Assembly: GCF_000373365.1 (NCBI RefSeq)
Contig: NZ_KB891102.1
Location: 327,632-391,631 of the forward strand
Length of the DNA stretch: 64,000 nucleotides
DNA from: Parafrankia discariae
GTDB lineage: Bacteria; Actinomycetota; Actinomycetes; Frankiales; Frankiaceae
Reading direction: 5' to 3'
This document shows positions 17,054-27,937 of the stretch, piece by piece. Under the pieces are notes generated by a model. The model saw nothing but the letters and a program-made list of their open reading frames with translations, ran no database searches and was not told where the DNA came from. Each line of letters starts with the position of its first letter. The stretch's first letter is position 1. The translations under genes were made by a program, and so were the position numbers.

Positions 17054-17932
17054 CTAGCCCACCGCCGGCCCGGCCGCACCGGGCTCGGCGCCGGACGGGC
17101 CGCTTACCAGGAAGGCCGCCAGGCCGTCGACGATGCCCTCGGCCGCCCGCTGCCGCCAGGCCGCGTCGCCGATCCGCCCGGCGTCACCCGGATTGCGCAT
17201 GTTTCCGCACTCGAGGAAGACCTTGGGAACACGAGAGAGATTGAGCCCGCCGAGATCCGACCGGACCGTGATCCCGTCCTCCCCCAGATAGTCCGCCCGA
17301 CGCTGGCCGGTCGCCGCGCCGAAGGAGCCGCGCAGCAGATCCGCCAGTCGTGCCGAGGCGGTGAGAATGCCCCCGTTTCCGCCGTCCGGACTGGCCGCGG
17401 GCGCGATGACGTGAAATCCGCTCCCTTCGGCCGGCCCGCCGTCGGCATGAATGGAGACCACCGCGTCCGCGCCGGCCGCGTTTCCGATCCGGGCCCGCTC
17501 GTCGACGCAGGGACCGATACCCGTGTCGTCATCACGGGTGAGTATCACTGTCGCCCCGCGGGAGCGCAGCAGGCCCGCGGCCCGCGTCGCCACATCGAAG
17601 GTGAAGGCGTGCTCCGAATATCCGGCCTCGGTCTCCGCGCCGGCGGTGTCGCATTCCTTCTGGAACCCACCGGCGTCGACAAGGCGGTTGATGACCGACC
17701 CGGCGGCGCCGTTCCCGCCGTTGTGCCCCGGGTCGAGCACGATCGTCCGGCCGGCCAGCACATGGGGATCACGCAGGGACATCGCCGCCGCGGAGGCCGC
17801 CTGAGGCCGCCGACCCGGGTCCGACGATCCGGGCCAGAAGGCCATCCCGGCCAGCGCGACGGCTATGGCGAGCAGGGAGGCCACGCCGAGGAACACGTAG
17901 GGCGAGACCCTCCTGGGGGTGTACCCGGGCAT
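17054..17932 (-). CDS. N-acetylmuramoyl-L-alanine amidase (Amidase_3 family), membrane-anchored
   Basis: The enzyme cleaves the amide bond between muramic acid and the stem peptide of peptidoglycan. The 292-residue protein has one N-terminal transmembrane segment (YVFLGVASLLAIAVALAGMAFW, about 12-33), so the catalytic domain is outside the cell. Amidase_3 zinc and catalytic residues are visible: H70 (LDPGHNGG), probably E107, H162 (VSIHADGG) and E242 (FLECGNMRN). ATG 17932 is preceded by GGGGG; a frame extension of 12 residues upstream is less likely. It stands alone behind a 660-bp gap. Confidence 0.9.
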   Translation of the reverse strand: MPGYTPRRVSPYVFLGVASLLAIAVALAGMAFWPGSSDPGRRPQAASAAAMSLRDPHVLAGRTIVLDPGHNGGNGAAGSVINRLVDAGGFQKECDTAGAETEAGYSEHAFTFDVATRAAGLLRSRGATVILTRDDDTGIGPCVDERARIGNAAGADAVVSIHADGGPAEGSGFHVIAPAASPDGGNGGILTASARLADLLRGSFGAATGQRRADYLGEDGITVRSDLGGLNLSRVPKVFLECGNMRNPGDAGRIGDAAWRQRAAEGIVDGLAAFLVSGPSGAEPGAAGPAVG

Positions 17933-18593
17933 GTCAGCCCCCGATTCTGTCCGCCCCCTCCTGGGCACGGCCTGTCCGGCGTCCGGCGTTGACTGGAGCG
18001 AGATCCGCGGGGCTGGGCCGGAAGACCGGAAAGTCCGACCCGACCGTACGCGACCGACCGCCGCGCGGACTCATCGGGGGCGGCCACGGAGACCCCGGCC
18101 GAGGCTCCGTGTGGTCCCGGGTCGGGGGTCTCGACGGCCGCCGTCGAGCAGGTCCCAGACCGTCATCGACCGGCCAGGCGGGCCGGGCAGAGCCGGCGAG
18201 GGCCGACCGGACGTCGGCCGGGCGGGGAGGGAGGGCCGGACATCGGCCGGGCCGGAGAGGAAGGGCGTGGGCAGCGCCGGGAGCCCGGGTTGGCTTCTCG
18301 CCCTTTCGTTTCCCCCTCGCCGTTTCGGGGGTCGATCTAGGCCGAATCCGCTCCGAGAGGGCGAGAACGAAATGAAACGGCGAGCAGGCCACCCGGCATC
18401 TCGCGAAGTTTGTCCGATACATAACGAGTCCGGTCCTGCCTTGGCGGTCCGCCCGCGGCCCGAACCGCTGTCGGGGCCGGAGATCCCGGTCGGGGCGCGA
18501 GACGCGAGGTGGCCACGGGCCGGAGCGGCCGACCCGAGGCGGGTGACCGAGGCGGGTGACCCGGCGCGGCCGAGTCACCCCGACGCGGCCGAG
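17933..18593. other. Long intergenic region upstream of the amidase gene
   Basis: 661 bp between two minus-strand genes without a convincing gene. It holds a short perfect palindrome, CTCGACGGC-C-GCCGTCGAG (18130-18148), and the four-copy CTCGCC motif cluster at 18297-18384. Both could serve the amidase promoter. I looked for a c-di-AMP-type riboswitch, common upstream of cell-wall hydrolases, and did not find its conserved core. Confidence 0.5.
18297..18384. repeat. Two direct and two inverted copies of a CTCGCC(C/G)TTTC motif
   Basis: CTCGCCCTTTCG (18297) and CTCGCCGTTTCG (18316) face two inverted counterparts, AGGGCGAG (18358) and GAAACGGCGAG (18374). The mirror arrangement around about 18341 looks like a regulator-binding array or a cruciform-capable element. 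It is 365-450 bp upstream of the amidase gene. Confidence 0.5.
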
Positions 18594-19403
18594 CTACTCG
18601 GTGACGAAGTCGATCAGCCGCTCGACGGCCCCGAGCAGGCCCGGTTCGAGGTCGGCGTACGAGTTGACGGCGCCCAGTACCCGGCGCCACATGTCGGCCG
18701 GCTCGGCGACACCCAGGGCCCGGCAGACGCCCTCCTTCCACGGCTGCCCGCGCGGCACCCGGGGCCAGGCCTCGATCCCGACCGAAGAGGGCTTCACGGC
18801 CTGCCAGATGTCGATGTAGGGGTGCCCGGTGACGAGCACGTGCTCGCCGGCCACCTCCGCGGCGATGCGGCTCTCCTTGGACCCCGCGACGAGATGGTCG
18901 ACGAGGACCCCGAGCCGACGCCCGGCCGCCGGCCGGAAGCCCGCGACGATCGACGGCAGGTCGTCCACGCCGTCCAGCGGCTCGACGACGACGCCCTCGA
19001 TCCGCAGGTCGTCGCCCCACACCCGCTCGACCAGCGCGGCGTCGTGCAGGCCCTCGACGTAGATGCGGCTGGCGCGGGCCACCCGCGCCGGCAGGCCGGG
19101 AACGGCGATCGATCCCGAGGCGGTACGGCTGGGCCGGGCGGGCGCGGCCGGACGGGGGCGGGCCAGGGTGACCCGTTCGCCGTCGAGGAGGAAGCCGCCC
19201 TCGCCGAGGGGGAAGACCCGGCGGCGCCCACGGCGGTCCTCGAGCATCACGCCACCGGCCTCGACGCCGACGACCGCCCCGCAGTAGCCCGAGTCGGCGT
19301 CCTCGACCACCAGGTCCGGCTCGATCTCGACCGTCCGGGGCTTCCTGGGCGCCCGGCGTTCAGGCTGGGCCAGGACGTCGTGTCCGTAGTCGCGGCTGCG
19401 CAC
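18594..19403 (-). CDS. DUF3097 family protein
   Basis: A 269-residue actinobacterial protein of unknown function. The central block IYVEGLHDAALVERVWGDDLR followed by VVVEPLDGVDDLP resembles a Toprim-like acidic site (E then D-x-D), so a nucleic-acid role is possible but unproven. The end (PWKEGVCRALGV ... WRRVLGAVNSYADLEP) is typical of the family. The GTG start at 19403 has no ribosome-binding site but a TAAGTT box (19410-19415, minus strand) six bases upstream, as in a leaderless mRNA. Confidence 0.88.
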   Translation of the reverse strand: MRSRDYGHDVLAQPERRAPRKPRTVEIEPDLVVEDADSGYCGAVVGVEAGGVMLEDRRGRRRVFPLGEGGFLLDGERVTLARPRPAAPARPSRTASGSIAVPGLPARVARASRIYVEGLHDAALVERVWGDDLRIEGVVVEPLDGVDDLPSIVAGFRPAAGRRLGVLVDHLVAGSKESRIAAEVAGEHVLVTGHPYIDIWQAVKPSSVGIEAWPRVPRGQPWKEGVCRALGVAEPADMWRRVLGAVNSYADLEPGLLGAVERLIDFVTE

Positions 19404-19518
19404 GCCCGCAACTTACAGTGGGACAGGCACGGGCATTCCCGACGACACGCCGTCCTCCACCCACCGGCGGGAAGCAACCCACGGGCGGAGCGCGACGCTC
19501 GGATCGAGGTGGGGCGCG

Positions 19519-20115
19519 ATGGCGACGCGGTACGGGCCGGGGGTGGCGCTGGTCGTCATCGACCTGCAGAACGACTTCGCCGCTCCCGGGGGCAGCCTCT
19601 ACGTCGCCGGCGGCGAGGAGGTCGTCGCCGGGGTGAACCGGGAGATCGCGGCGGCGACGAGCGCGGGTTGCCCGGTCTTCTACACCCAGGACTGGCACCC
19701 GCCGTCCACACCGCACTTCGTCACCGAGGGCGGGATCTGGCCGCCGCACTGCGTGCGCGACACGCCCGGGGCGCGGCTGTGTCCCGGGCTGACGGTGGCC
19801 GGTGAGGTCATCCGGAAGGGCGTGGACGGGCGCGACGGGTACTCGGGCTTCTCCGTCCGTGACCCGCGTTCGGGCGAGCGGTCGGCGACCGTGCTCGGCG
19901 AGCGGCTCGCCGCCGGGTCGGTCGGCACGGTCGTGGTGGTGGGCCTGGCGGGCGACTACTGCGTGCTGGAGACGGCGCTCGACGCCCGCGCGCTGGGTCT
20001 GGAGGTGACGCTCCCGCTGGAGCTGACCCGGTTCGTCGAACTAATGAAGGGTGATCGCGAGCGCGCGATCACCCGGATGGTCGAGGCCGGCGTGCGGGTG
20101 GAGGGCCCGGTCTGA
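19519..20115 (+). CDS. pncA: Nicotinamidase / isochorismatase-family amidohydrolase
   Basis: It converts nicotinamide to nicotinic acid in NAD salvage. The 198-residue protein has the catalytic triad D15, K100 and C148 and the metal ligands D58, H60 and H66 (TQDWHPPSTPHF), which separate nicotinamidases from other isochorismatase-like enzymes. The cis-peptide motif GLAGDYCVLETA is present. ATG 19519 follows a GAGGTGGGG site. It diverges from the DUF3097 gene and stands alone. Confidence 0.93.
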   Translation: MATRYGPGVALVVIDLQNDFAAPGGSLYVAGGEEVVAGVNREIAAATSAGCPVFYTQDWHPPSTPHFVTEGGIWPPHCVRDTPGARLCPGLTVAGEVIRKGVDGRDGYSGFSVRDPRSGERSATVLGERLAAGSVGTVVVVGLAGDYCVLETALDARALGLEVTLPLELTRFVELMKGDRERAITRMVEAGVRVEGPV

Positions 20116-20121
20116 CGGTGA

Positions 20122-20180
20122 GGCGGCTGACGCCGCCCCGCCGGGTCACCCGCCGCGGCGCTGCCGCGGGCTCCCGCGGC
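20122..20180. terminator. GC-rich hairpins between convergent pncA and DUF4193 genes
   Basis: GGCGGC/GCCGCC (20122-20137) and GCCGCGGG-CT-CCCGCGGC (20163-20180) are two stable stems in the gap between convergent stops. Neither has a T-run, so bidirectional termination is only inferred. Confidence 0.45.
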
Positions 20181-20208
20181 GGTGCCGCTGTCGGTGCGAA
20201 GCCGCTCC

Positions 20209-20502
20209 TCAGGCGGCGCAGTCCCGGCACACCATCCGCCGGGCGTCGTAGAGCTGGCTGCGGTGGTGGACAAGGTAGCAACTGGTGCAGGTGAACTCAT
20301 CTGCCTGCCGAGGCAGGACGCGGACGGTCAGCTCCTCTCCGGACAGGTCGGCGCCGGGCAGGCCGAGCTCGGTCTCGAACGGATCGACATCGTCACCGAG
20401 GTCGGCCGCCGCGTCCGCCCGCCGGGCCTTGAGCGCCTCGAGGCTCTGCTCCGAGGTTTCCTCGATATCGGCTGTGCGGGGGGTGTCGTAATCGGTGGCC
20501 AC
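20209..20502 (-). CDS. DUF4193 family zinc-ribbon protein
   Basis: A 97-residue actinobacterial protein of unknown function with a four-cysteine zinc ribbon at its C-terminus (CTSC ... CRDC) after the block ADLSGEELTVRVLPRQADEF and LVHHRSQL. The GTG start at 20502 (VATDYDTPR) has a GGGAG site at a 7-base spacing; family members begin the same way. The frame is open for a further 36 codons upstream but these are not family-like. Members are often near housekeeping genes and may bind RNA or protein; nothing here decides. Confidence 0.9.
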   Translation of the reverse strand: MATDYDTPRTADIEETSEQSLEALKARRADAAADLGDDVDPFETELGLPGADLSGEELTVRVLPRQADEFTCTSCYLVHHRSQLYDARRMVCRDCAA

Positions 20503-20706
20503 TGAAGTACTCCCAGAAAGGTTGTGCGCTCGTCGTGCGCAACCCACAACGCACGACCCCGGGGGTATGTGCCCGTCAGGCCCACGCGAACACGATGTGG
20601 GCTTGACCACAGGCAGGTGAGCACGGGCTCACAAGGACCCACACGAGCCGCTAACGGGGCAATCTCCCGCACACGCTCCCCGGGTGCGGTATGTCGTCGG
20701 TGGACG

Positions 20707-21249
20707 TCACCCGGTACGGCGCAGCCAGGTGACCGGAGCTCCGTGCGCCCCGCGGCGCAGCGGCTCGAGGACGTCGTCCCAGGCGGTTCCCAGCAGTCGG
20801 TGCAGGCCCCGGGAAAGGGTCTCCCGTCCCTCGCCCCGCTCCATCAGGGCCAGCAGCGCCGCCTCGCCGACGACCACGTCCCCGTTGGCGGCGATCGCGG
20901 CCCGGTGCAGGCCGAGATCGGGAGTGAAGGAGTAACGCTCCGCGTCGCAGCCGGGTGAGGGCCCCTCGACGGCCTCGAACGTCACATGGCCCAACCGGCG
21001 CAGGACGGCGGCGAGCCGCCCGGCGGTTCCCGGGCTCGCCCGCCATTCCAGACCGGCATACAGGAACCCAGGCCGGCCCGGCTGCGCCGTCCAGGTCAGG
21101 GAGACCGGGGCGGACAGAGCACCGGACACGGCGAACTCCAGGTGCGGGCACAGTGCCGGCGGACATGCGAGCACCGCCAACTTGCCCGGCACGGCGAAGG
21201 ACGACGAGCCGGAAGACAGCTCACGAGCTGTCGAGGACATTGCCACCAC
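20707..21249 (-). CDS. DUF3145 family protein
   Basis: A 180-residue actinobacterial protein of unknown function. Family features are ALCPHLEFAVSGAL near the start, YSFTPDLGLHRAAIAANGDVVV in the middle and LLGTAWDDVLEPLRRGAHGAPVTWL at the end. The GTG at 21249 follows GGAGGT at a 5-base spacing. GTG 21246 and ATG 21240 are alternative starts. Confidence 0.88.
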   Translation of the reverse strand: MVAMSSTARELSSGSSSFAVPGKLAVLACPPALCPHLEFAVSGALSAPVSLTWTAQPGRPGFLYAGLEWRASPGTAGRLAAVLRRLGHVTFEAVEGPSPGCDAERYSFTPDLGLHRAAIAANGDVVVGEAALLALMERGEGRETLSRGLHRLLGTAWDDVLEPLRRGAHGAPVTWLRRTG

Positions 21250-21515
21250 GCGGGACCTCCGTCGACGAGGAACGCCTTCCCCTGCGTCTCGTCACGTCGG
21301 ACCCCTCGAATACCAGTCGATCGTGCCATGACCGGCGTTCAAGGACTAGACCCACCCCCTCCCCTGGTGCCACATGTGGTGACCCCCACCCCGACAGATG
21401 GGCTGGTCCGCGGGCCGCGCGGGCCCACCGGCCCGGCCGCGGACAGGCGATGGGCAGGTCCGAGTCCGGCCCGTCCGGCCCGTCCCGTCCGGCCCGACCC
21501 GTCAGTCGCGGACCG

Positions 21516-22487
21516 TCAGTCGCGGTCCGGCCCCGGACCGGGCGGGTCAACCGGGCTGACCGGGCTGACCGGGCCGGACGGGCTGACCTGGCCGGAGGGG
21601 CCGGACGCCCGGCTGCCGACGTCGAACAGGCCGCCCGGCCCGGCCAGGCCGCCGAGGGCGGCGGTGAGCTCGCTGGGGACGATCCACAGCTTGCTCGCCT
21701 GGCCCTCGGCCAGCCGCGGGAGCATCTGCAGGTACTGGTAGGCGAGGAGCTTCTGGTCCGCGTCGCCCTCGTGGATGGCGCCGAAGACGGTGCCGATGGC
21801 CTTCGCCTCACCCTCGGCGGTGAGGATCTGGGCCTCCCGGTGGCCCTCCGCCCGCAGGATCGCGGCCTGCTTCTCACCCTCGGCCCGCAGGATCTCGCTG
21901 GCTTTGACGCCCTCGGCGGTCAGGATCGCGGCCCGCCGGTCACGCTCGGCCCGCATCTGCTTCTCCATCGAGTCCTGGATGGAGCGGGGCGGGTCGATGG
22001 CCTTGAGCTCCACCCGGTTGACCCGGATGCCCCACCGACCGGTCGCGTCGTCGAGCACCCCGCGCAGCTGCCCGTTGATCTGGTCGCGCGAGGTCAGCGT
22101 GCCCTCGAGGTTCATTCCGCCGATCACGTTACGCAGCGTGGTCACGGTGAGCTGTTCGATGGCGCGGATGAAGTCGGCGATCTCGTAGGTGGCCGCACGC
22201 GGGTCGGTGACCTGGAAGTAGATGACGGTGTCGATCCCGACGACGAGGTTGTCCTCGGTGATGACCGGCTGCGGCGGGAAGCTGACCACCTGTTCCCGCA
22301 GGTCGATGCGCTCCCGGATCCGGTCGACGATCGGCAGCACGATCGCCAGGCCGGGGGTCAGCGTGCGGTGGTAGCGCCCGAGGCGCTCGACCACCATCGC
22401 CCGGGCCTGCGGCACGATCCGCACCGTCCGGGCCAGGAAGATCAGGACCACCAGTGCCGCGACCGCGGCGGCGATGACTCCGCCCAT
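21516..22487 (-). CDS. SPFH/stomatin/prohibitin-family membrane protein (QmcA-like)
   Basis: A 323-residue SPFH protein: one N-terminal membrane helix (MGGVIAAAVAALVVLIFLA), the SPFH domain (about 25-190, with RVELKAIDPP at its end), then a helical stretch rich in Ala/Glu (RAEGEKQAAILRAEGHREAQ). The C-terminal 50 residues are Gly/Pro/Ser low-complexity. Such proteins form large membrane-bound rings and organise membrane microdomains or protease access. It is the usual partner of the NfeD protein encoded just upstream. ATG 22487 has GGAGG at a 7-base spacing and is preferred to GTG 22493, which abuts the site. Confidence 0.92.
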   Translation of the reverse strand: MGGVIAAAVAALVVLIFLARTVRIVPQARAMVVERLGRYHRTLTPGLAIVLPIVDRIRERIDLREQVVSFPPQPVITEDNLVVGIDTVIYFQVTDPRAATYEIADFIRAIEQLTVTTLRNVIGGMNLEGTLTSRDQINGQLRGVLDDATGRWGIRVNRVELKAIDPPRSIQDSMEKQMRAERDRRAAILTAEGVKASEILRAEGEKQAAILRAEGHREAQILTAEGEAKAIGTVFGAIHEGDADQKLLAYQYLQMLPRLAEGQASKLWIVPSELTAALGGLAGPGGLFDVGSRASGPSGQVSPSGPVSPVSPVDPPGPGPDRD

Positions 22488-22497
22488 GTTCACTCCT

Positions 22498-22559
22498 CCA
22501 GCTCACGGCGCGCGGTGTCGCCGCGCCCTAATCCAGCTCCCGGCGCGCGGTGTCCCCGA
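22498..22559. repeat. 35-bp-period tandem duplication of the nfeD 3' end
   Basis: CCAGCTCACGGCGCGCGGTG at 22498 recurs at 22533 as CCAGCTCCCGGCGCGCGGTG (one mismatch in the first 22 bases). The second copy encodes the DTARREL end of NfeD; the first is the untranslated remnant between the genes and also supplies part of the ribosome-binding site of the SPFH gene. Confidence 0.75.
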
Positions 22560-22992
22560 GCTCCGCGTCCGCGTGCACGAGCACGTGCGCGCCGTCGACG
22601 CGCAGCACCCGCACGGTGGTCCCGACCTCGAACTCGTCCGTCGCCGGGTACGCCCACGCGGACCAGACCTCGCCGGCGAGCCGGACCCGGCCGGTCGTCC
22701 CGTCGACCCGCTCCAGCACGACGGCCGGCGCCCCGGCCAGGGCCTCGGTTCCGGTGCGCAGCACGGGGCCGCTGGTGAGATGGCGGCGGGCGACCGGCCG
22801 CAGACCGAACGTGAGCCCGCCGGCCGCGACCGCGAACCCCACGAGCTGCACGATCAGATCGGCCCCCAGGACGGCGAGGCCCGCTCCGACCAGTGCCGCG
22901 AGCGCGAACATGACCAGAACCAGATCGAGCGTGAGCAGCTCGCCGACGACGAGCACGCCGGCGACGATGATCCACACGACCTCGTCCGCCAT
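22528..22992 (-). CDS. NfeD family membrane protein
   Basis: A 154-residue NfeD protein: two or three hydrophobic helices (WIIVAGVLVVGELLTLDLVLVM and the following segment to residue 65) and a C-terminal OB-fold (GTTGRVRLAGEVWSAWA ... VRVDGAHVLV-like). NfeD proteins work with SPFH proteins in membrane quality control; the two genes are adjacent here, 40 bp apart. Start choice: GTG, ATG and ATG lie within nine bases (23001, 22998, 22992). ATG 22992 has GGTG at a suitable distance, but initiation at an upstream codon on a nearly leaderless mRNA is also possible. Confidence 0.9.
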   Translation of the reverse strand: MADEVVWIIVAGVLVVGELLTLDLVLVMFALAALVGAGLAVLGADLIVQLVGFAVAAGGLTFGLRPVARRHLTSGPVLRTGTEALAGAPAVVLERVDGTTGRVRLAGEVWSAWAYPATDEFEVGTTVRVLRVDGAHVLVHADAELGDTARRELD

Positions 22993-23002
22993 GACCATCA
23001 CC

Positions 23003-23030
23003 CTAATAAGATCAGTTAGCCTGCGATCAA
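23003..23030 (-). promoter_or_regulatory. Probable promoter of nfeD and the SPFH gene
   Basis: On the minus strand TTGATC (23030-23025) and TATTAG (23008-23003) are separated by 16 bp. The -10 box ends about 10 bases before ATG 22992, so the leader would be only a few bases. The short AT-rich patch stands out from its surroundings. Confidence 0.55.
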
Positions 23031-23118
23031 CGAAACCTCAATGGCGGCAGGGACGACCCGGTCCCGGTTCACGCGCCCCCAAGTCACCGACGGGCGGCGA
23101 GCCGTAGGCTTCGTGCGT

Positions 23119-25285
<2,167 letters not shown>

Positions 25286-25296
<11 letters not shown>

Positions 25297-27844
25297 CCGG
25301 CCCGGCGGACCCGAGCGCCACGCCCCGCCCGAGCGCCGCCGCGAGGGCGCCGGGGGGCGGGAGAACCCGCGTGGGGAGGGCGAGGGCCGCGTCGTCCCGA
25401 CCGGTACCTACCGGCTGCAGCTACACATGGAGTTCTCGTTCACCGACGCCGCGGTGATCATCCCTTACCTGGCCGGGCTGGGAGTCTCCCACCTCTACCT
25501 GTCACCCGTGCTGGAGGCCGCGCCCGGGTCGACCCACGGCTACGACGTGGTCGACCACAGCCAGATCAGCCCCGAGCTGGGCGGGCTCGGCGGGCTGCGC
25601 CGGCTGGTCGCCGCCGCGCGCCGCGCCGGGCTCGGCATCATCGCGGACGTCGTGCCCAACCACATGGCGGTGCTCACGCCGGGCACCACGAACACGGCGT
25701 GGTGGTCGGTGCTGCGCGAGGGCCCGGACTCCCCCTACGCCTCGTGGTTCGACATCGACTGGGACTCCCCCGACAACCCCGGCCGAGTGCTGCTGCCGCT
25801 GCTCGGCCAGTCGCTGGCGGACAGCCTCGCCGCCGACGAGATCGCCGTCGAGCAGGACGAGGACGGCGAGTGGATCGTCGTCTACTACGACCACGTGCTG
25901 CCGGTCGCCGCCGGCACCGCCGACCCCTCCGACGTCGCCGCCACCCTGGACGCCCAGTACTACCGCCTGTGCTGGTGGCGGGTCGGCGGCACGGAGCTCA
26001 ACTACCGGCGCTTCTTCGACATCCCCTCGCTGGCCGGCCTGCGCCAGGAGGAGCCGGACGTCTTCGCCGCCACCCACCGGCTGCTGATCGATCAGGTGCG
26101 CTCGGGCAACCTGGAGGGCCTGCGGATCGACCATCCCGACGGCCTCGCCGACCCCGAGGACTACCTGCGCCAGCTCGCCGAGGCCACCGGCGGGGTCTGG
26201 ACGGTCGTCGAGAAGATCGTCGAGCGGGACGAGGCGCTGCCCGAGGGCTGGGCCTGCGACGGGACCACCGGGTACGAGACTCTCAACCGGCTCACCAGGC
26301 TGTTCCTCGACCCGGTGTCCGCACGCGCGATGTCGACGCTGTACACGGAGATCACCGGAAGGTCACCGGACTTCGCGCCGGTGGCGCGCGAGGCGAAGAT
26401 GGACGTGCTGACCTCCGTCCTGCGGCCGGAGGTCGACCGGCTCACCGGGCTCGCCCTCGCCGAGGCCCGCCGCGACCGCGCCGACCTGACCCGGGCCGGC
26501 CTGCGCGAGGCGCTGCGCGAGGTGCTGGCCGCCTTCGAGGTGTACCGCGCCTACATCCGCCCCGACGGCACGCCCAGCCTGGAGGCCCGCGGCCACATCG
26601 TGCGGGCCTGCGAGCAGGCCCGCCTCGCGCTGCCCGGCCGGGCCAGCGAGATCGACCTCATCGAGGACCTCGCGCTCGGCGGGCCGAGCGAGTTCGTGGT
26701 CCGCTTCCAGCAGACCTGCGGCCCGGTGATGGCCAAGGGCATCGAGGACACCGCCTTCTACCGGTACGTCCCGATGGTCGCGCTCAACGAGGTCGGCGGG
26801 GCGCCCGGCGACTTCCCGGCGTACCCGACGGGACATCCACGCAGCGCCGTCAACGAGTTCCACGAGGCGAACATCACCATCCAGCGGACGTGGCCGCTGA
26901 CGATGACCACGCTCTCCACGCACGACACCAAGCGGTCCGAGGACATCCGCGCCCGGCTCGCCGTGCTCTCGGAGGATCCCCGGGGCTGGGCCGACATCGT
27001 GCGGCGGCTGACCCGCCTCGGCGAGCGGCACGCCGACCCGGAGGCCGGCTGGCCCGACCCGGTGACGATGTACCTGCTGGTGCAGACGCTCGTCGGCGCC
27101 TGGCCGATCTCGGCCGACCGGGTCGCCCAGTACATGGTCAAGGCGGTGCGCGAGGCCAAGCTGTTCACGACGTGGACCGACACCGACCCGTCGTACGAGG
27201 CCGCGCTGACGAACTACATCGAGGGCGCGCTCGAGGACGAGGAGTTCGTCGCCGCGCTGGACACCTACGTCGCCACCCTGGTCGAGCTCGGCCGGCAGAA
27301 CAGCCTCGCGCAGAGGCTGCTCCAGCTGACGATGCCCGGCGTCCCGGACGTCTACCAGGGCCAGGAGCTGTGGGACCACTCCCTGGTGGACCCGGACAAC
27401 CGCCGTCCAGTCAACTTCGGCGAGCGGACGAAGATGCTCACCGAGCTGGGCGTCGAACCCGGCTCCGAGCTCGCGGCCCCGCGGCGCCCGCCCGTGCTCG
27501 ACGACTCCGGGGCGGCGAAGCTGCTGGTGGTGGCACGCTCGCTGCGCATCCGCCGGGACCACCCCGAGTGGTTCGGCGAGGAGGGCACCTACCGGCCGCT
27601 GTGGGCGTCCGGGTCCGCGGCGGAGCACGTGGTCGCGTTCAGCCGCTCCGAGTCGGTGGTGACCGTCGTGCCCCGCCTCGTGCTCGGGCTGCGCCGCGGC
27701 GGCGGGTGGCGCGACACCACGGTGATCCTGCCCGAGGGCCGCTGGGCGGACGTCCTCACCGGGCGGCGGCACGACGGTGGCACGGCCTACGTGCTGCGCC
27801 TGCTGCGCGACTTCCCGGTCAGCCTGCTGATCCGCACGCCCTGA
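25286..27844 (+). CDS. treY: Maltooligosyl trehalose synthase TreY
   Basis: TreY turns the reducing end of a maltodextrin into a trehalosyl unit. The 852-residue GH13 protein shows the conserved start [41 protein letters not shown], the nucleophile region [13 protein letters not shown], the acid in [17 protein letters not shown] with GTTGYE, and [17 protein letters not shown]. The GTG at 25286 overlaps the glgX end by 11 bp and gives an extra Arg/Gly-rich N-terminus of about 36 residues before the conserved core. No better in-frame start exists before the core, but this choice is uncertain. Confidence 0.94.
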
Positions 27845-27937
27845 AGTGTGGCCCGGGTCGGGCCGGATCCACGGCCCGGCGGAACCCGCGGGCCGGAAGC
27901 GTCACCGAGGGGACGTCGGACCGGTAGACATTGAGTC

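Noticed and set aside
17933-18593. Possible c-di-AMP (ydaO-type) riboswitch upstream of the amidase gene
   Set aside because: The conserved core segments of that riboswitch could not be found on the minus strand.
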